A DNA stretch of 64,000 bases from Marinobacter vulgaris (GTDB taxonomy: Bacteria > Pseudomonadota > Gammaproteobacteria > Pseudomonadales > Oleiphilaceae), in contig NZ_QFWX01000001.1 of assembly GCF_003344045.1 (NCBI RefSeq), positions 1 through 64,000 on the forward strand, written 5' to 3'. Made by a program: the position numbers and the translations under genes. Under the pieces are notes generated by a model. It made no database searches and was not told where the DNA came from. It saw only the letters and a list, made by a program, of their open reading frames with translations. This document shows positions 34,961 through 44,515 of this stretch, piece by piece. Positions within the stretch are counted from its first letter, which is position 1. Every line of letters begins with the position of its first letter.

Positions 34961-35523
34961 CAGCATCAAAATACTCTCCACACAGTCTGCGCCACCAGTT
35001 TCTGGTGGCGTCTCCCTACCTGCAGGATCCGCGTTTTCACGGCGCGGTTATTTACCTGTGTGAACATTCCGATGAGGGCGCGCTGGGGCTGACGGTGAAT
35101 CACCCGCTGGATATTCATCTCGGGGAAATCCTCGAGCAACTGGATATGGAAGGTGGCGAGCTGGATGTACCGGTTTACGGTGGCGGCCCGGTCCAGACCG
35201 AGCGAGGTTTCGTGCTGCATTCCCCGGACGCGGGCTGGCAGAACACCGCCCGGGTGTCCGAAGACGTCCTGCTGACCACGTCCCGCGACGTGTTGTCAGA
35301 CATCGGGGCAGGCAGGGGGCCTGAAAACTACCTGGTGTGCCTGGGCTACGCGGGCTGGAGCGAAGGACAGCTTGAAGAAGAGCTGGCAAGCAACGCCTGG
35401 CTGACCTGTCCTGCCACCGCTGATATCCTGTTCCGCACCCCGTGGGAAGATCGTTACAAGGCCGTGCTGAAACTGATCGGCATTGATCTCAACCAGCTCA
35501 GCGAGTCTGTCGGGCATGCCTGA
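34957..35523 (+). CDS. yqgE: YqgE/AlgH family protein
   Basis: UPF0301 protein of 188 residues, function unsettled although historically called AlgH, an alginate regulator. Family motifs: FLVASPYLQDPRFHGAVIYL, GALGLTVNHP, PVYGGGPVQTERGFVLH and CLGYAGWSEGQLEEEL. Cytoplasmic. It overlaps tonB by four bases and ruvX by eight, so the three are translated as a unit. Confidence 0.93.
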   Translation: MTASKYSPHSLRHQFLVASPYLQDPRFHGAVIYLCEHSDEGALGLTVNHPLDIHLGEILEQLDMEGGELDVPVYGGGPVQTERGFVLHSPDAGWQNTARVSEDVLLTTSRDVLSDIGAGRGPENYLVCLGYAGWSEGQLEEELASNAWLTCPATADILFRTPWEDRYKAVLKLIGIDLNQLSESVGHA

Positions 35524-35956
35524 GGCCGGCAACCGTCGCCTGATGGCCTTCGATTTCGGCACTCGACGGATCGGTGTTGCCAGTGGCCAGGAGCTGCTGG
35601 GAACCGGCAAACCCCTGACCATGCTGCCGGCCCGTGATGGTGTTCCCGACTGGAACCAGGTTGAGCGCCTCCTCAAAGAGTGGAAGCCGGACCGGGTGCT
35701 GGTGGGCCTGCCTCTGAACATGGACGATACCGAGAACGACATGTGTGCCCGGGCGCGCAAGTTTGGCAAACGTTTGCATGGCCGTTTTCACGTTGAGGTG
35801 GAAATGGTGGACGAGCGGTTGACCAGTTTCGAGGCCAAGGGCGATGTCATGGCTGCCGGTGGCAGTCGCGATTTCGGCCGTGATGGCGTGGATGATCGTG
35901 CCGCCGTGCTGATTCTGGAGACCTGGTTTAACCAACAGAAAACCGGTACCGCCTGA
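35516..35956 (+). CDS. ruvX: Holliday junction resolvase-like protein RuvX (YqgF)
   Basis: RNase-H-fold nuclease of 146 residues, acting on 16S rRNA 5' maturation or Holliday junctions in relatives. Motifs: AFDFGTRRIGVA with the first catalytic Asp, VGLPLNMD, VDERLTS and the final DDRAAVLILE. I took the start at MPEAGNRR, overlapping yqgE by eight bases; an in-frame codon upstream lies inside yqgE. Good family match. Confidence 0.93.
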   Translation: MPEAGNRRLMAFDFGTRRIGVASGQELLGTGKPLTMLPARDGVPDWNQVERLLKEWKPDRVLVGLPLNMDDTENDMCARARKFGKRLHGRFHVEVEMVDERLTSFEAKGDVMAAGGSRDFGRDGVDDRAAVLILETWFNQQKTGTA

Positions 35957-35988
35957 CCCGGCTCAGGCTGCTGTATGTGAGGGCTCAA

Positions 35989-36498
35989 ATGACTGCATTG
36001 CTTGATATGGACCGGCTGCTGGACGATCTGGAGGCCGGCCTGCGCCAGAAGCTGGAAGAGCGGGGCGTGACCGCCCCGGCGCTGATCGGTATCCGCACCG
36101 GGGGTGTCTGGCTGGCGGACGTCATGAGCAAGCGCCTGGACCTGAAAGAGCCCTGGGGTGAGCTGGACATCTCCTTTTACCGGGACGATTTCAGCCGTAT
36201 TGGCCTGAATCCGAAAGTGAAACCCTCCAGCCTGCCGTTCAGCACGGAAGACCGGGACATTATCCTGATTGACGACGTGATCATGAGTGGTCGAACCATC
36301 CGTGCGGCGATGAATGAAATTTTCGATTACGGCCGGCCGGCCAGTATCATTCTCGCCACGCTGGTGGATCTCGGCGCCCGGGAGCTGCCGGTGCAGCCGG
36401 ACGTAACCGGGCGGGTGCTGGCCCTGCAATCACATCAGCGGGTGAAATTGCGCGGCCCGGACCCATTGCACATAGAGTTGCAGGAAACGGGCAAGTAA
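35989..36498 (+). CDS. pyrR: PyrR bifunctional regulator / uracil phosphoribosyltransferase
   Basis: Phosphoribosyltransferase-fold protein that converts uracil to UMP and, in Gram-positive species, controls pyr attenuation. The PRPP loop [18 protein letters not shown] is intact, with [11 protein letters not shown] and [15 protein letters not shown]. The ATG start is preceded by GAGGG; a GTG four codons upstream is possible. Thirty-one bases before pyrB, as in Pseudomonas, where PyrR affects pyrimidine genes. Length about 169. Confidence 0.92.
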   Translation: MTALLDMDRLLDDLEAGLRQKLEERGVTAPALIGIRTGGVWLADVMSKRLDLKEPWGELDISFYRDDFSRIGLNPKVKPSSLPFSTEDRDIILIDDVIMSGRTIRAAMNEIFDYGRPASIILATLVDLGARELPVQPDVTGRVLALQSHQRVKLRGPDPLHIELQETGK

Positions 36499-36529
36499 TC
36501 AGCGAACGCACAACACCAACAGGCGACAC

Positions 36530-37543
36530 ATGACGGTAAACGATCCTTCTTCAACATCCCTGCAGCTTACCGACGACGGCCAGTTACGCCATTTTCTGAC
36601 CCTCGATGGCCTGAACCGGGCGCTGCTGACCGAAATCCTTGACACTGCAGACTCCTTTATTGAAGTGGGTGAGCGAAGCATCAAGAAGGTGCCGTTATTG
36701 CGCGGCCGTACTGTGGTTAACCTGTTTTTCGAATCCAGCACGCGTACCCGCAGTACCTTTGAGCTGGCTGCCAAGCGTCTGTCTGCGGACGTGCTCAACC
36801 TGGATATCAACACCTCTGCCACCTCCAAAGGCGAGTCGCTCTCTGACACCCTGCTGAACCTTGAGGCCATGGCCAGTGATATGTTCGTGGTGCGTCACTC
36901 CCAGAGTGGCGCCCCCCATTTCATCGCAGAAAGCGTGACCCCGGGAGTGGCCATTATCAATGCTGGCGACGGGCGCCACGCCCATCCCACCCAGGCCATG
37001 CTGGACATGCTCACCATCCGCCAGCACAAGGGTGGTTTTGAGGGCCTGAAAGTCGCAATCGTCGGCGATGTGCTGCACTCGCGGGTGGCCCGCTCCCAGA
37101 TCCGGGCCCTGAATGAACTGGGGGCCGCTGAGGTGCGGGTGATTGCCCCGGCCACCTTGCTGCCACGAGACGTAGAGAGTCTGGGCTGTACGGTGGAATA
37201 CGACATGGCCAGGGGCATGAAAGACCTGGATGTGGTAATCATGCTGCGGCTGCAAAAAGAACGCATGGAAGGGGCGCTGCTGCCCAGCGAGCGGGAATTC
37301 TACCGGCTTTACGGCCTCAGTCAGGAGAAGCTTGCCCTGGCTGATCCCGGATGCATTGTGATGCATCCCGGCCCCATCAACCGCGGCGTGGAGATCGAGT
37401 CGGCGGTCGCCGACGGGCCGCAATCGGTGATCCTGAACCAGGTGACCAACGGCATTGCCATCCGGATGGCGGTGATGTCCATGGCCATGGGCGGCCAGAT
37501 GGCCGATCGCAACCGCAAACTGGCAGGGAGGGCCCAGGCATGA
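36530..37543 (+). CDS. pyrB: aspartate carbamoyltransferase catalytic subunit
   Basis: Condenses carbamoyl phosphate and aspartate in pyrimidine synthesis. Carbamoyl-phosphate loop [42 protein letters not shown] and [11 protein letters not shown] are all intact. Length 337 residues. There is no pyrI; the downstream gene encodes the inactive dihydroorotase-like partner found in the Pseudomonas-type enzyme complex. ATGA overlap couples the two. Confidence 0.95.
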   Translation: MTVNDPSSTSLQLTDDGQLRHFLTLDGLNRALLTEILDTADSFIEVGERSIKKVPLLRGRTVVNLFFESSTRTRSTFELAAKRLSADVLNLDINTSATSKGESLSDTLLNLEAMASDMFVVRHSQSGAPHFIAESVTPGVAIINAGDGRHAHPTQAMLDMLTIRQHKGGFEGLKVAIVGDVLHSRVARSQIRALNELGAAEVRVIAPATLLPRDVESLGCTVEYDMARGMKDLDVVIMLRLQKERMEGALLPSEREFYRLYGLSQEKLALADPGCIVMHPGPINRGVEIESAVADGPQSVILNQVTNGIAIRMAVMSMAMGGQMADRNRKLAGRAQA

Positions 37544-38811
37544 GCAGTCTGAAAATCAGCGGGGGCCGTCTGGCCGGCAACAACACTGAAACCACAATGC
37601 TGATCCGGGACGGTCAGATTGCAGCACTCGGCGATGCTGCCGTGAACGCGCCTGCTGATTACGATTTTGATGCCACGGGATGTACTCTGGCGCCGGGATT
37701 TGTGGACCTGTGCTGCAACCTGCGGGAGCCCGGCAATGGTCAGAAAGGCAACATAGCTTCGGAAAGTCTGGCCGCTGCCCATGGTGGTTTCACCACCCTG
37801 TGCGCTTCCCCGGACACTTCGCCGGTCAACGACTCCGGTGCCGTCACCAATCTGATTCTGGATGTGGCAGCAAAGCGCTCAGGGGTGCGGGTACTGCCCG
37901 TGGGTGCTATCACCCGCGGCCTGGAGGGTGAGCTGCTCAGTGATATGGCGGGCCTGGCGGCGGCTGGCTGTATTGCCATGAGCAACGGCGCCCGCCCGGT
38001 GAAGAATGCGAGGGTGCTGCGTCGCTGCATGGCTTATGCTCAAACGTTCGGGCTGACAGTGATGTTCAGCCCCGAGAACCAGGCTCTTGCTGCTGACGGT
38101 TACGCCCATGATGGCCTGGTGGCCTCCCGGTTGGGGCTTCTGGGTATCCCGGAAGTGGCTGAAACTGCAGCCGTGATGGAAATGCTGTTGCTGGCGGAAG
38201 AAACCGGCGTACGCCTGCACCTGGGCCAGTTATCCTGCGCCCGCAGTGTGGAAATGCTGGCGGACGCCCGCAGGCGCGGTATTGCGGTGACCGCCGATGT
38301 GGCCATGCACCAGCTTATGTTCACCGAAGACGCGCTGGCCGGTTTTGACAGCCGCTACCACGTTCGGCCGCCGTTACGCTCGGAGAAAGATCGGCAGGCG
38401 CTGCTGGCCGGAGTGCGGGAGGGTGTGATCGACGCCGTCACCAGTCAGCACCAGCCCCACGACTCTGCTGCCAAACAGGCACCGATGGCGGCCACCGAGC
38501 CGGGGCTGTCCACCATTGAAAGCACTCTGTCTATGGGGCTGTTGCTGGTAAAACGCGGGGAACTGGAGGCAGCAGGCCTGATCCGGGCACTCACCACGGG
38601 GCCGGCTTCGGTCATTGGCAGGTCTGCGGAACTGCGGGAAGGTGCGGTGGCAGACCTGTGTGTGTTCGACCCGGAGGCCAGCTGGACTCCGGGCCGCGCC
38701 AATCTTTGCTCCGCCGGGCGTCATGTGCCTCTGCCCGGCAAAGATCTGCCCGGTGTCGTTCGCCTCACCCTGTGCAACGGACAACAGGCCTGGCCCAGTC
38801 TGTCAGCCTAG
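37540..38811 (+). CDS. pyrX: dihydroorotase-like non-catalytic subunit (PyrC'/PyrX)
   Basis: A dihydroorotase homologue of 423 residues that lacks catalytic metal binding: the active HxH motif after Asp56 reads CCN here, at residues 58-60 ([12 protein letters not shown]). In Pseudomonas such a protein is a structural partner of PyrB, holding the dodecameric aspartate transcarbamoylase together. The fold otherwise continues through [13 protein letters not shown] and [12 protein letters not shown]. Start at the ATG overlapping the pyrB stop. An active dihydroorotase gene must exist elsewhere. Confidence 0.92.
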   Translation: MSSLKISGGRLAGNNTETTMLIRDGQIAALGDAAVNAPADYDFDATGCTLAPGFVDLCCNLREPGNGQKGNIASESLAAAHGGFTTLCASPDTSPVNDSGAVTNLILDVAAKRSGVRVLPVGAITRGLEGELLSDMAGLAAAGCIAMSNGARPVKNARVLRRCMAYAQTFGLTVMFSPENQALAADGYAHDGLVASRLGLLGIPEVAETAAVMEMLLLAEETGVRLHLGQLSCARSVEMLADARRRGIAVTADVAMHQLMFTEDALAGFDSRYHVRPPLRSEKDRQALLAGVREGVIDAVTSQHQPHDSAAKQAPMAATEPGLSTIESTLSMGLLLVKRGELEAAGLIRALTTGPASVIGRSAELREGAVADLCVFDPEASWTPGRANLCSAGRHVPLPGKDLPGVVRLTLCNGQQAWPSLSA

Positions 38812-39080
38812 CGTATCGAGTCTTTCAGCGCCTTGCCTGCCTTGAAGCCGACGGTTCTGCTGGCGGGTATGCGGATGGTTTCGCCGGTTTGAGGGTTGCG
38901 GCCATCGCGAGCGTCACGGCTGCGGATGTTGAAGGTACCGAACCCGATCAGGGTGGTATCTTCGCCGCGGGCGGCAGCGGCAGAGATCTGGTCGGTAAAA
39001 GCGGTGATGACTTCGCTGGCCTTGTCCCGGGTTAATCCGGTCTGATCTGCCACGGCGGCAGCGAGTTCAGGTTTGCGCAT
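38808..39080 (-). CDS. hupB: HU-type nucleoid DNA-binding protein
   Basis: Histone-like protein of 90 residues. N-terminal helices (MRKPELAAAVADQTGLTRD), then GFGTFNIRSRDARDGRNPQT, the arm with GETIRIPASRTVGFKAGKAL. Good AAGGAG ribosome site ahead of the ATG. Its 3' end meets the convergent pyrX gene with a four-base overlap. Which HU paralogue this is cannot be decided from sequence alone. Confidence 0.88.
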   Translation of the reverse strand: MRKPELAAAVADQTGLTRDKASEVITAFTDQISAAAARGEDTTLIGFGTFNIRSRDARDGRNPQTGETIRIPASRTVGFKAGKALKDSIR

Positions 39081-39190
39081 TGGATACTCCTTGTTGTCGT
39101 TTTTTGGGTATTGGCCGGGGGTTGCGACAGTACCGGCTGGCAAATGTATAGCTGTTCGCGACGCTTTGTGCAAACCGGTAACGACGCTGA

Positions 39191-39859
39191 TTAACTGCCC
39201 ACCGAGTACGACACAATCCGTGACAGGTGGCTGTAGGGCAGGCCGGTTTCCTGATGCCAGCTGTTAAAGGCCTGCTGCGCCTGAATCAGGGCTTTCTTGC
39301 TGCCGGGCGTTGCGTCCAGCCGTTCCTCGCGATGGAGCCCGGCAACCACATCCGGGGCGAGAATAAAACCATCCCAGCCAACACGACGCAGGAAATACTG
39401 GGCGGTGTTGCCGCCAAGCCGGGCGCCGTGGCGCTTGAACCACATCAGCAGCCCGACCTGATCGCTCGAGGGCCACTGGTTCAGAAAAGCCCCGAAGCTG
39501 CCCTGCTCACGGGCTCCGTCCACAATCATCCGGGCGTTTTCGGGCACGGTGCGGATTTTCTGCATGTTCCGCACGATACGCTCATCCTGCGCCAGCTCCT
39601 CCAGCACCTCCGGCGGTACCTGCTGCCAGTAAAGCGGCACAAAACCCTGGAACGCGGCCTCAAAACCCGGCCATTTGTTGTCGATGATCCGCCACACAAA
39701 GCCGGCCTTGAAAACACATCGGGTAACCTCCGACAGGTAGCGGTCGTCGCTTTTTGCTTCCAGTTCGCCGGGTTCGGCCACCCGGGGCAGCATCGAACGA
39801 AGTGCGGCTTCCCCGCCTTTATGGGCAGCCGCCTGGTTGTAAATTCTGGCAAAGGACAT
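39191..39859 (-). CDS. DNA-3-methyladenine glycosylase I family protein
   Basis: A 222-residue HhH-GPD-superfamily protein of the Tag group, which removes alkylated adenines from DNA. The matched stretch is AGFVWRIIDNKWPGFEAAF followed by ERIVRNMQKIRTVPENARMI. The N-terminal Cys and His zinc ligands of Escherichia coli Tag are not seen, so this is a divergent branch and its activity is uncertain. I chose the ATG giving MSFARIYNQ; the frame continues upstream without conserved sequence. Confidence 0.75.
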   Translation of the reverse strand: MSFARIYNQAAAHKGGEAALRSMLPRVAEPGELEAKSDDRYLSEVTRCVFKAGFVWRIIDNKWPGFEAAFQGFVPLYWQQVPPEVLEELAQDERIVRNMQKIRTVPENARMIVDGAREQGSFGAFLNQWPSSDQVGLLMWFKRHGARLGGNTAQYFLRRVGWDGFILAPDVVAGLHREERLDATPGSKKALIQAQQAFNSWHQETGLPYSHLSRIVSYSVGS

Positions 39860-39943
39860 GGAGTTATATCCGAAATCCGGTTGTAGGTTTGAAGCTGTGT
39901 GGTCCACTATAAAGGAAACCAATCCGGCCAGGGAGACATGCTT

Positions 39944-40120
39944 ATGCCGACGATAGGATGGGTCTTTCTGCTCGGTGCCATTGCCTTGGTGCTGGGCGGG
40001 CTGTTCATGTTGCGCGACAGCGGCAAGATGCCGATTTCCAAAGAAAAAATGAAGAAAATCCAGGAGCGCAAGGCAGAAATTGAAGCCGAGGAGAGCGCCG
40101 AGGACCGGGAGCAATGGTAA
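39944..40120 (+). CDS. DUF2897 small membrane protein
   Basis: A 58-residue protein with one N-terminal membrane helix (IGWVFLLGAIALVLGGLFML) and a charged cytoplasmic tail rich in Lys and Glu (MKKIQERKAEIEAEESAED). Matches the DUF2897 family of gammaproteobacteria; function unknown. The ATG at 39944 sits eight bases after GGGAG; the ATG two codons upstream is too close to it. Divergent from the glycosylase gene. Confidence 0.7.
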   Translation: MPTIGWVFLLGAIALVLGGLFMLRDSGKMPISKEKMKKIQERKAEIEAEESAEDREQW

Positions 40121-40163
40121 TCCGCTAGCTTTGCCGTGACTTACGCTGGGCGGTTGCTGCCAC

Positions 40164-40199
40164 AAAAAAAGCGCCGTGCTCCAAGAGCAGGACGCTTTT
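40164..40199 (-). terminator. pckA terminator
   Basis: On the minus strand, AAAAGCGTCCTGCTC and GAGCACGGCGCTTTTTTT form a stem with a few mismatches around a TTG loop and end in a T run, 17 bases after the pckA stop. The A run on the other side would let it also terminate the rightward DUF2897 transcript. Confidence 0.8.
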
Positions 40200-40215
40200 C
40201 AGGGTAAAGGCGGGT

Positions 40216-41784
40216 TTACGCTTTTGGCCCGGCCTCCACGATGGCGTCGGAAACATCAAACTTCTTGAAGTTTTCAACAAACTGGCCAATCAGTTCGGCG
40301 GCCTTCGCGTCATATTCGTCCTTGCTGGCCCAGGTGTTGCGTGGGTTCAGCAGGTTGTTGTCCACGCCGGGCACGTCTACCGGCACTTCCAGGTTCAGGG
40401 TTGGCAGATGCTCGGTTTCGGCGTCATCCAGAGCACCGTTCTGGATGGCGGCGATGATGCCACGGGTCGTGGGGATGCTGAAGCGCTCGCCCACGCCGTA
40501 GGGGCCGCCGGTCCAGCCAGTGTTTACCAGGAAGACCTTGCTGCCAAATTCATCCATGCGCTTCATCAGCAGCTCGGCATATACGCCAGCTGGGCGCGGA
40601 AAGAAAGGTGCGCCGAAGCAGGTGGAGAAGGTGGCCTTCAGCTTCGAAGAAGAGCCCATTTCGGTGGAGCCCACCAGAGCGGTGTAGCCACTGAGGAAGT
40701 GATAGGCCGCGGCTTCTTTGCTGAGGATTGACACGGGTGGCAATACGCCGGTCATGTCGCAAGTCAGGAAGACGATGTGTGACGGCTCACCGGCGCGGTT
40801 TTCAGGAACCCGCTTTTCAACGTGCTCCAGCGGATAGGCCACGCGGGAATTTTCGGTGAGTGAAACGTCAGAGTAGTCCGGCTCGCGGGTGTCCTGGTCG
40901 ATAGTAACGTTCTCAACGAGGGCCCCGAAACGGATAGCGTCCCAGATGATGGGTTCGTTCTTCTGGCTCAGGTCGATGCACTTGGCGTAGCAGCCACCTT
41001 CGATGTTGAAGACGGTGCCCGGACCCCAGCCGTGCTCGTCGTCACCGATCAGGAAGCGATCAGGGTCGGCGGAGAGGGTGGTCTTGCCGGTACCGGAGAG
41101 GCCAAAGAACAGACAGGTCTCATCGTCCTCGCCCACGTTTGCTGAGCAGTGCATGGGCAGTACATCTTTTTCCGGCAGCAGGAAGTTCTGTACTGAGAAC
41201 ATCGCCTTCTTCATTTCGCCGGCATAATGCATTCCGGCCAGCAGTACCTTGCGCCGGGCAAAGTTGATGATCACGCAGCCATTGCTGTTGGTGCCATCCC
41301 GCTCGGGCACGCACTCGAAATTGGCAGCGTTGAGGATCTGCCATTCCTGCTTGTCGGCCGGATTGAAGCTGTCCGGGCGAATGAACAGGTTCTGGCCAAA
41401 CAGATTCTGCCAGGCGGTTTCGGTGGTCATGCGTACCGGCAGGTAATGTTCCGGGTCGGAGCCGACATGGACGTGGCTTACAAAGCTGTCTTTCTCGGCC
41501 ATGTAGGCTTCAACGCGATCCCAGAGGGCATCGAACTTTTCAGCATCGAACGGGCGATTGATAGGACCCCAGTGGATGTCGTCAGAGGTGCTTGGCTCCT
41601 CGACGATATAGCGGTCCTTCGGAGACCGGCCGGTACGCTCGCCGGTTTTTACCACCAGTGAACCGTTTGCGGCCAGCTGGCCTTCGCGTCTTTCCAGTGC
41701 CAGCTCAACCAGTCGTGCTGCACACAGATCATTATAAGTGTTACTCACTTCGACCTCGCCCTCGGGATGTGATCGTGATTGCAC
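40216..41784 (-). CDS. pckA: phosphoenolpyruvate carboxykinase (ATP)
   Basis: Converts oxaloacetate to phosphoenolpyruvate with ATP, entering gluconeogenesis. Length 522 residues. Motifs: [19 protein letters not shown] with metal residues, the kinase P-loop [29 protein letters not shown] and [12 protein letters not shown]. The start is a GTG six bases after a strong GAGGAGG site; an internal GTG at VSNTYND is an alternative. A rho-independent terminator follows. Confidence 0.96.
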   Translation of the reverse strand: MQSRSHPEGEVEVSNTYNDLCAARLVELALERREGQLAANGSLVVKTGERTGRSPKDRYIVEEPSTSDDIHWGPINRPFDAEKFDALWDRVEAYMAEKDSFVSHVHVGSDPEHYLPVRMTTETAWQNLFGQNLFIRPDSFNPADKQEWQILNAANFECVPERDGTNSNGCVIINFARRKVLLAGMHYAGEMKKAMFSVQNFLLPEKDVLPMHCSANVGEDDETCLFFGLSGTGKTTLSADPDRFLIGDDEHGWGPGTVFNIEGGCYAKCIDLSQKNEPIIWDAIRFGALVENVTIDQDTREPDYSDVSLTENSRVAYPLEHVEKRVPENRAGEPSHIVFLTCDMTGVLPPVSILSKEAAAYHFLSGYTALVGSTEMGSSSKLKATFSTCFGAPFFPRPAGVYAELLMKRMDEFGSKVFLVNTGWTGGPYGVGERFSIPTTRGIIAAIQNGALDDAETEHLPTLNLEVPVDVPGVDNNLLNPRNTWASKDEYDAKAAELIGQFVENFKKFDVSDAIVEAGPKA

Positions 41785-41924
41785 AGGCCGCCTCCTCTAA
41801 AAAACTGACGGAAAACTGAGCAATCGAGCCAATTCAGGCGCGCTATTATGCCAGAGGCGCCGGTAAAAAACGACAGCCCTGGAAGCCGCTCTGAGACTGG
41901 CTTCCGGGCGATTCAGCCGGTTAG

Positions 41925-42779
41925 CTAGTGTAACGTATGACCGGTGAAAAGGTGATCAATATCATTCCTATCGAAGCGATAGTGTTGGTGACAGAACTGG
42001 CAATCCATTTCAATGGAGCCCTGTTCATCGAGAATACTGTAGCACTCTTCCTGGCCGATAGCCTCCAGCGCGCCGAGAGTTCGTTCCCGGGAGCAGCTGC
42101 AGCGGAAGGCGACGGGCTCGGCATCGAACAGACGCACGGTTTCCTCATGGAACAGGCGGTGGAGCAGCGTTTCACTGTCCAGGCTCAGCAGTTCATCGGC
42201 TTCCACGGTGCTGGCCAGGTGGTTGAGCCGGTCCCATAAGTCGGAATCCTGTTCGGTATTGCCGGGCATTTTCTGCAGCATCAGGCCTGCACTGCAGTTG
42301 TCGTCGGCGAACAGGAAGAAGCTGGTGGGAATCTGCTCGGAGCGCTCGAAATATTCTTCCAGGCAGCCGGCCAGGTTTTCCTCCTCCCGCGGCACCACGC
42401 CCTGGTAGCGCTGGCCCTTGTCCGGGGAGATGGTGATGGCCATGCTGCCCTCGCCCAGCAGGGTGTCCAGGGAGTCCTCGGTAACGGCGTGTTCGTCGTA
42501 ACGGGCCAGGCCACGAATGAACCGGTCGTGGCTGCACTCGGCCATCAGGGTGCGCAACGGCCCTTTGCCCTGGGCCTGCAGTGACAGGTTGCCTTCGAAC
42601 TTGAGGGTGCTGCTCATCAGGACGCTGGCGGCCAGGGATTCACCCAGGATGCGCCTTACAGAAGCGGGGTAGGGTGCCTGGTTGCCAATTTCGCTGTAGC
42701 TGTCGTTGAGCCTCACCCAGGCTCCCCGGACCTGACTGTCTTCAAAAATAAATCGCTGGAACTGGTCCCGGGATGCCAT
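41925..42779 (-). CDS. hslO: redox-regulated chaperone Hsp33
   Basis: A holdase switched on by oxidation, preventing aggregation under oxidative and heat stress. The N-terminal domain has GAWVRLNDSYSEI and SSTLKFEGNLSLQAQG. The C-terminal zinc switch carries CSCSRER and CQFC, the required CxC and CxxC pairs. Length 284 residues. Next to hslR, another heat-shock gene, on the same strand. Confidence 0.95.
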   Translation of the reverse strand: MASRDQFQRFIFEDSQVRGAWVRLNDSYSEIGNQAPYPASVRRILGESLAASVLMSSTLKFEGNLSLQAQGKGPLRTLMAECSHDRFIRGLARYDEHAVTEDSLDTLLGEGSMAITISPDKGQRYQGVVPREEENLAGCLEEYFERSEQIPTSFFLFADDNCSAGLMLQKMPGNTEQDSDLWDRLNHLASTVEADELLSLDSETLLHRLFHEETVRLFDAEPVAFRCSCSRERTLGALEAIGQEECYSILDEQGSIEMDCQFCHQHYRFDRNDIDHLFTGHTLH

Positions 42780-42841
42780 GGTGTTTTCTCCTGAGCGTTA
42801 GAGTCGGAATCTGTAGTCCTTGAGGCGGGAAGCACAGGGTA

Positions 42842-43249
42842 CTAGAGCCCGTTGTGTTCCCGGAAGCGCTGGATGTCCCGGCGATCTTTCTTGGAGGGCC
42901 GCCGGGCAGGTGGCAGCTGCGCCGCCTGCATGGTTTTGCGCTGCCATGAAAGTTCTTCCCGGCGCTTCACGCTGTCTTCAGTTTCGTGATAGAGCTTTTG
43001 TGCCTCCGGAGCGCCCCGGCGACGCTCGCTGATGTCGTCCACGATAATGATGCGTTCCTGCCATCCCTGCCGCAGGGTGACCTTGGCGCCGGGTTCGACC
43101 AGCTTGCCGGGTTTGGTTCGCTGGCTGTTGTAGTGAACCTTGCCCCCTTCGATGGCCTGTTTGGCGAGGTTGCGGGTTTTGTAAAAACGTGCGGCCCACA
43201 GCCATTTGTCGAGTCTTACGCGGGTGTCCTCAGTAGTGGTTGCCGTCAT
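42842..43249 (-). CDS. hslR: heat-shock protein Hsp15 (S4 domain)
   Basis: Binds 50S subunits carrying stalled nascent chains after heat shock. An S4 RNA-binding domain starts at VRLDKWLWAARFYKTRNLAK, with GGKVHYNSQRTKPGKLVEPG; the C-terminal part is basic (KKDRRDIQRFREHNGL). Length 135 residues. It lies between hslO and yrfG on the same strand. Confidence 0.93.
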   Translation of the reverse strand: MTATTTEDTRVRLDKWLWAARFYKTRNLAKQAIEGGKVHYNSQRTKPGKLVEPGAKVTLRQGWQERIIIVDDISERRRGAPEAQKLYHETEDSVKRREELSWQRKTMQAAQLPPARRPSKKDRRDIQRFREHNGL

Positions 43250-43290
43250 GTCTCCTCACCTGATCAGCGTATGGTCATAGTATAGCTGTC

Positions 43291-43980
43291 TCACTGGCCG
43301 GATGGCAGGGGCTGGCGTTGACGCAGGGCCGGCAGGACTTCATTGAAGTGATGAATCGACGGAATCTCCGGGTGTCTGTTGCGGGCCGCCTGTTTGCTGT
43401 CCGGGGCCAGAATGGCAAGACATTGGGCAATGCCGGCAGTGCGGGCACTTTCCAGCACCGGGAAACTGTCGTCCACCATCAGGGTGGCGGCGGGCTGATA
43501 GGTTTCAAGAGTGGCAAGGTCCTGCCAGAAGGCCGGGTCTTCCTTGGGTTTGCCCAGCTGATGGCTGGAGATGATGTTGTCCACCCGGCTGTCGAGGCCA
43601 GTGAGTTGCAGTTTCAGCCCCAGGGGGTCGGGATGGCAGTTGGTAACGATCACCGAGCGCAGGCCGGCGCTTCGGACGGCTGCGAGAAAGTCGGTGACGT
43701 GGGGCAGGTAGCCGATGCGATCGCCCACTTCGGCCTTGAGGCCGGTGATGTCCAGATTCAGGCGGTCGCTCCAGTAATCGGTGCAGTACCAGTTCAGGGA
43801 GCCGCGCTCGGCCATTATCATGGGGATGATGGTGTCACGGGCCTGTTCGGGGCTGAGATTGTTGTGTTCGGCGTAACGCCTGGGCAGGTGTTCCAGCCAG
43901 AAATGGTTGTCGAAGTGCAGGTCGAGCAGGGTTCCGTCCATGTCCAGGAACACGGTATCAAGGGCGTGCCAGTTCACCAT
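43291..43980 (-). CDS. yrfG: HAD-family GMP/IMP nucleotidase YrfG
   Basis: Haloacid-dehalogenase phosphatase that dephosphorylates purine mononucleotides in Escherichia coli. HAD motif I FLDMDGTLLDLHFDNHFW, motif II VIVTNCHP, motif III Lys in LGKPKEDP, motif IV MVDDSFPVLESA. Length 229 residues from the ATG at 43980; one further in-frame start lies two codons upstream. Clustered with hslR and hslO, as in Escherichia coli. Confidence 0.9.
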   Translation of the reverse strand: MVNWHALDTVFLDMDGTLLDLHFDNHFWLEHLPRRYAEHNNLSPEQARDTIIPMIMAERGSLNWYCTDYWSDRLNLDITGLKAEVGDRIGYLPHVTDFLAAVRSAGLRSVIVTNCHPDPLGLKLQLTGLDSRVDNIISSHQLGKPKEDPAFWQDLATLETYQPAATLMVDDSFPVLESARTAGIAQCLAILAPDSKQAARNRHPEIPSIHHFNEVLPALRQRQPLPSGQ

Positions 43981-44058
43981 ATACAAAATCAGCCTGAGGA
44001 TTGATTAATCGTCAGGCTGCCGAAGTATGCGTAGATTGGCAAGGCGGAATTCTACGGA

Positions 44059-44388
44059 TCAGTCGTCTTGCTGGATGGTTTCGGGTTTCCGGCCGGTGCG
44101 GGTGCAACCCAGGCAGCGAACAAAGGTGGCCCTGGCCGGACCGACAACCAGAACTTCCCCGGCTTCAGCGGCGTTACCGCCCAGTGCCGAGAATGGCAGG
44201 GATACCAGGTACACAGCGCTGCCAATGATAGTGGTGGCTAGCAGGGCCGGGCGAACGAGCAGGGCATCTCCGGTCATTGCCAATGCCGAGGGTTCTTCAT
44301 CAATCGCCTGGGCATGGCCGGCAGAGGAAAACGCCAGCAGGCAAACCGCGAAGGCGGTGATAACGATGTGGGGAATCTTACCGGTCAT
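44059..44388 (-). CDS. hypothetical exported protein
   Basis: A 109-residue protein with a clear signal peptide (IVITAFAVCLLAFSSAGHA, cleavage after AGHA likely) and a further hydrophobic stretch near residues 50-70 (LLATTIIGSAVYLVSLPFSA), then a Cys-containing tail CLGCTRTG. No family recognised. The ATG at 44388 was preferred to one eight codons upstream because the signal peptide begins there. Confidence 0.65.
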   Translation of the reverse strand: MTGKIPHIVITAFAVCLLAFSSAGHAQAIDEEPSALAMTGDALLVRPALLATTIIGSAVYLVSLPFSALGGNAAEAGEVLVVGPARATFVRCLGCTRTGRKPETIQQDD

Positions 44389-44515
44389 TTCGTGTTTCTC
44401 CTGGCGATACATCTGTTGCCGTTCATAGTAGCTTGCGATTATGGATATTCTGTTAACTATGAATCATATTCACGTATTTTCAAACGCTTTTTCTGTTTCA
44501 GTCGTTGTCTGAACG

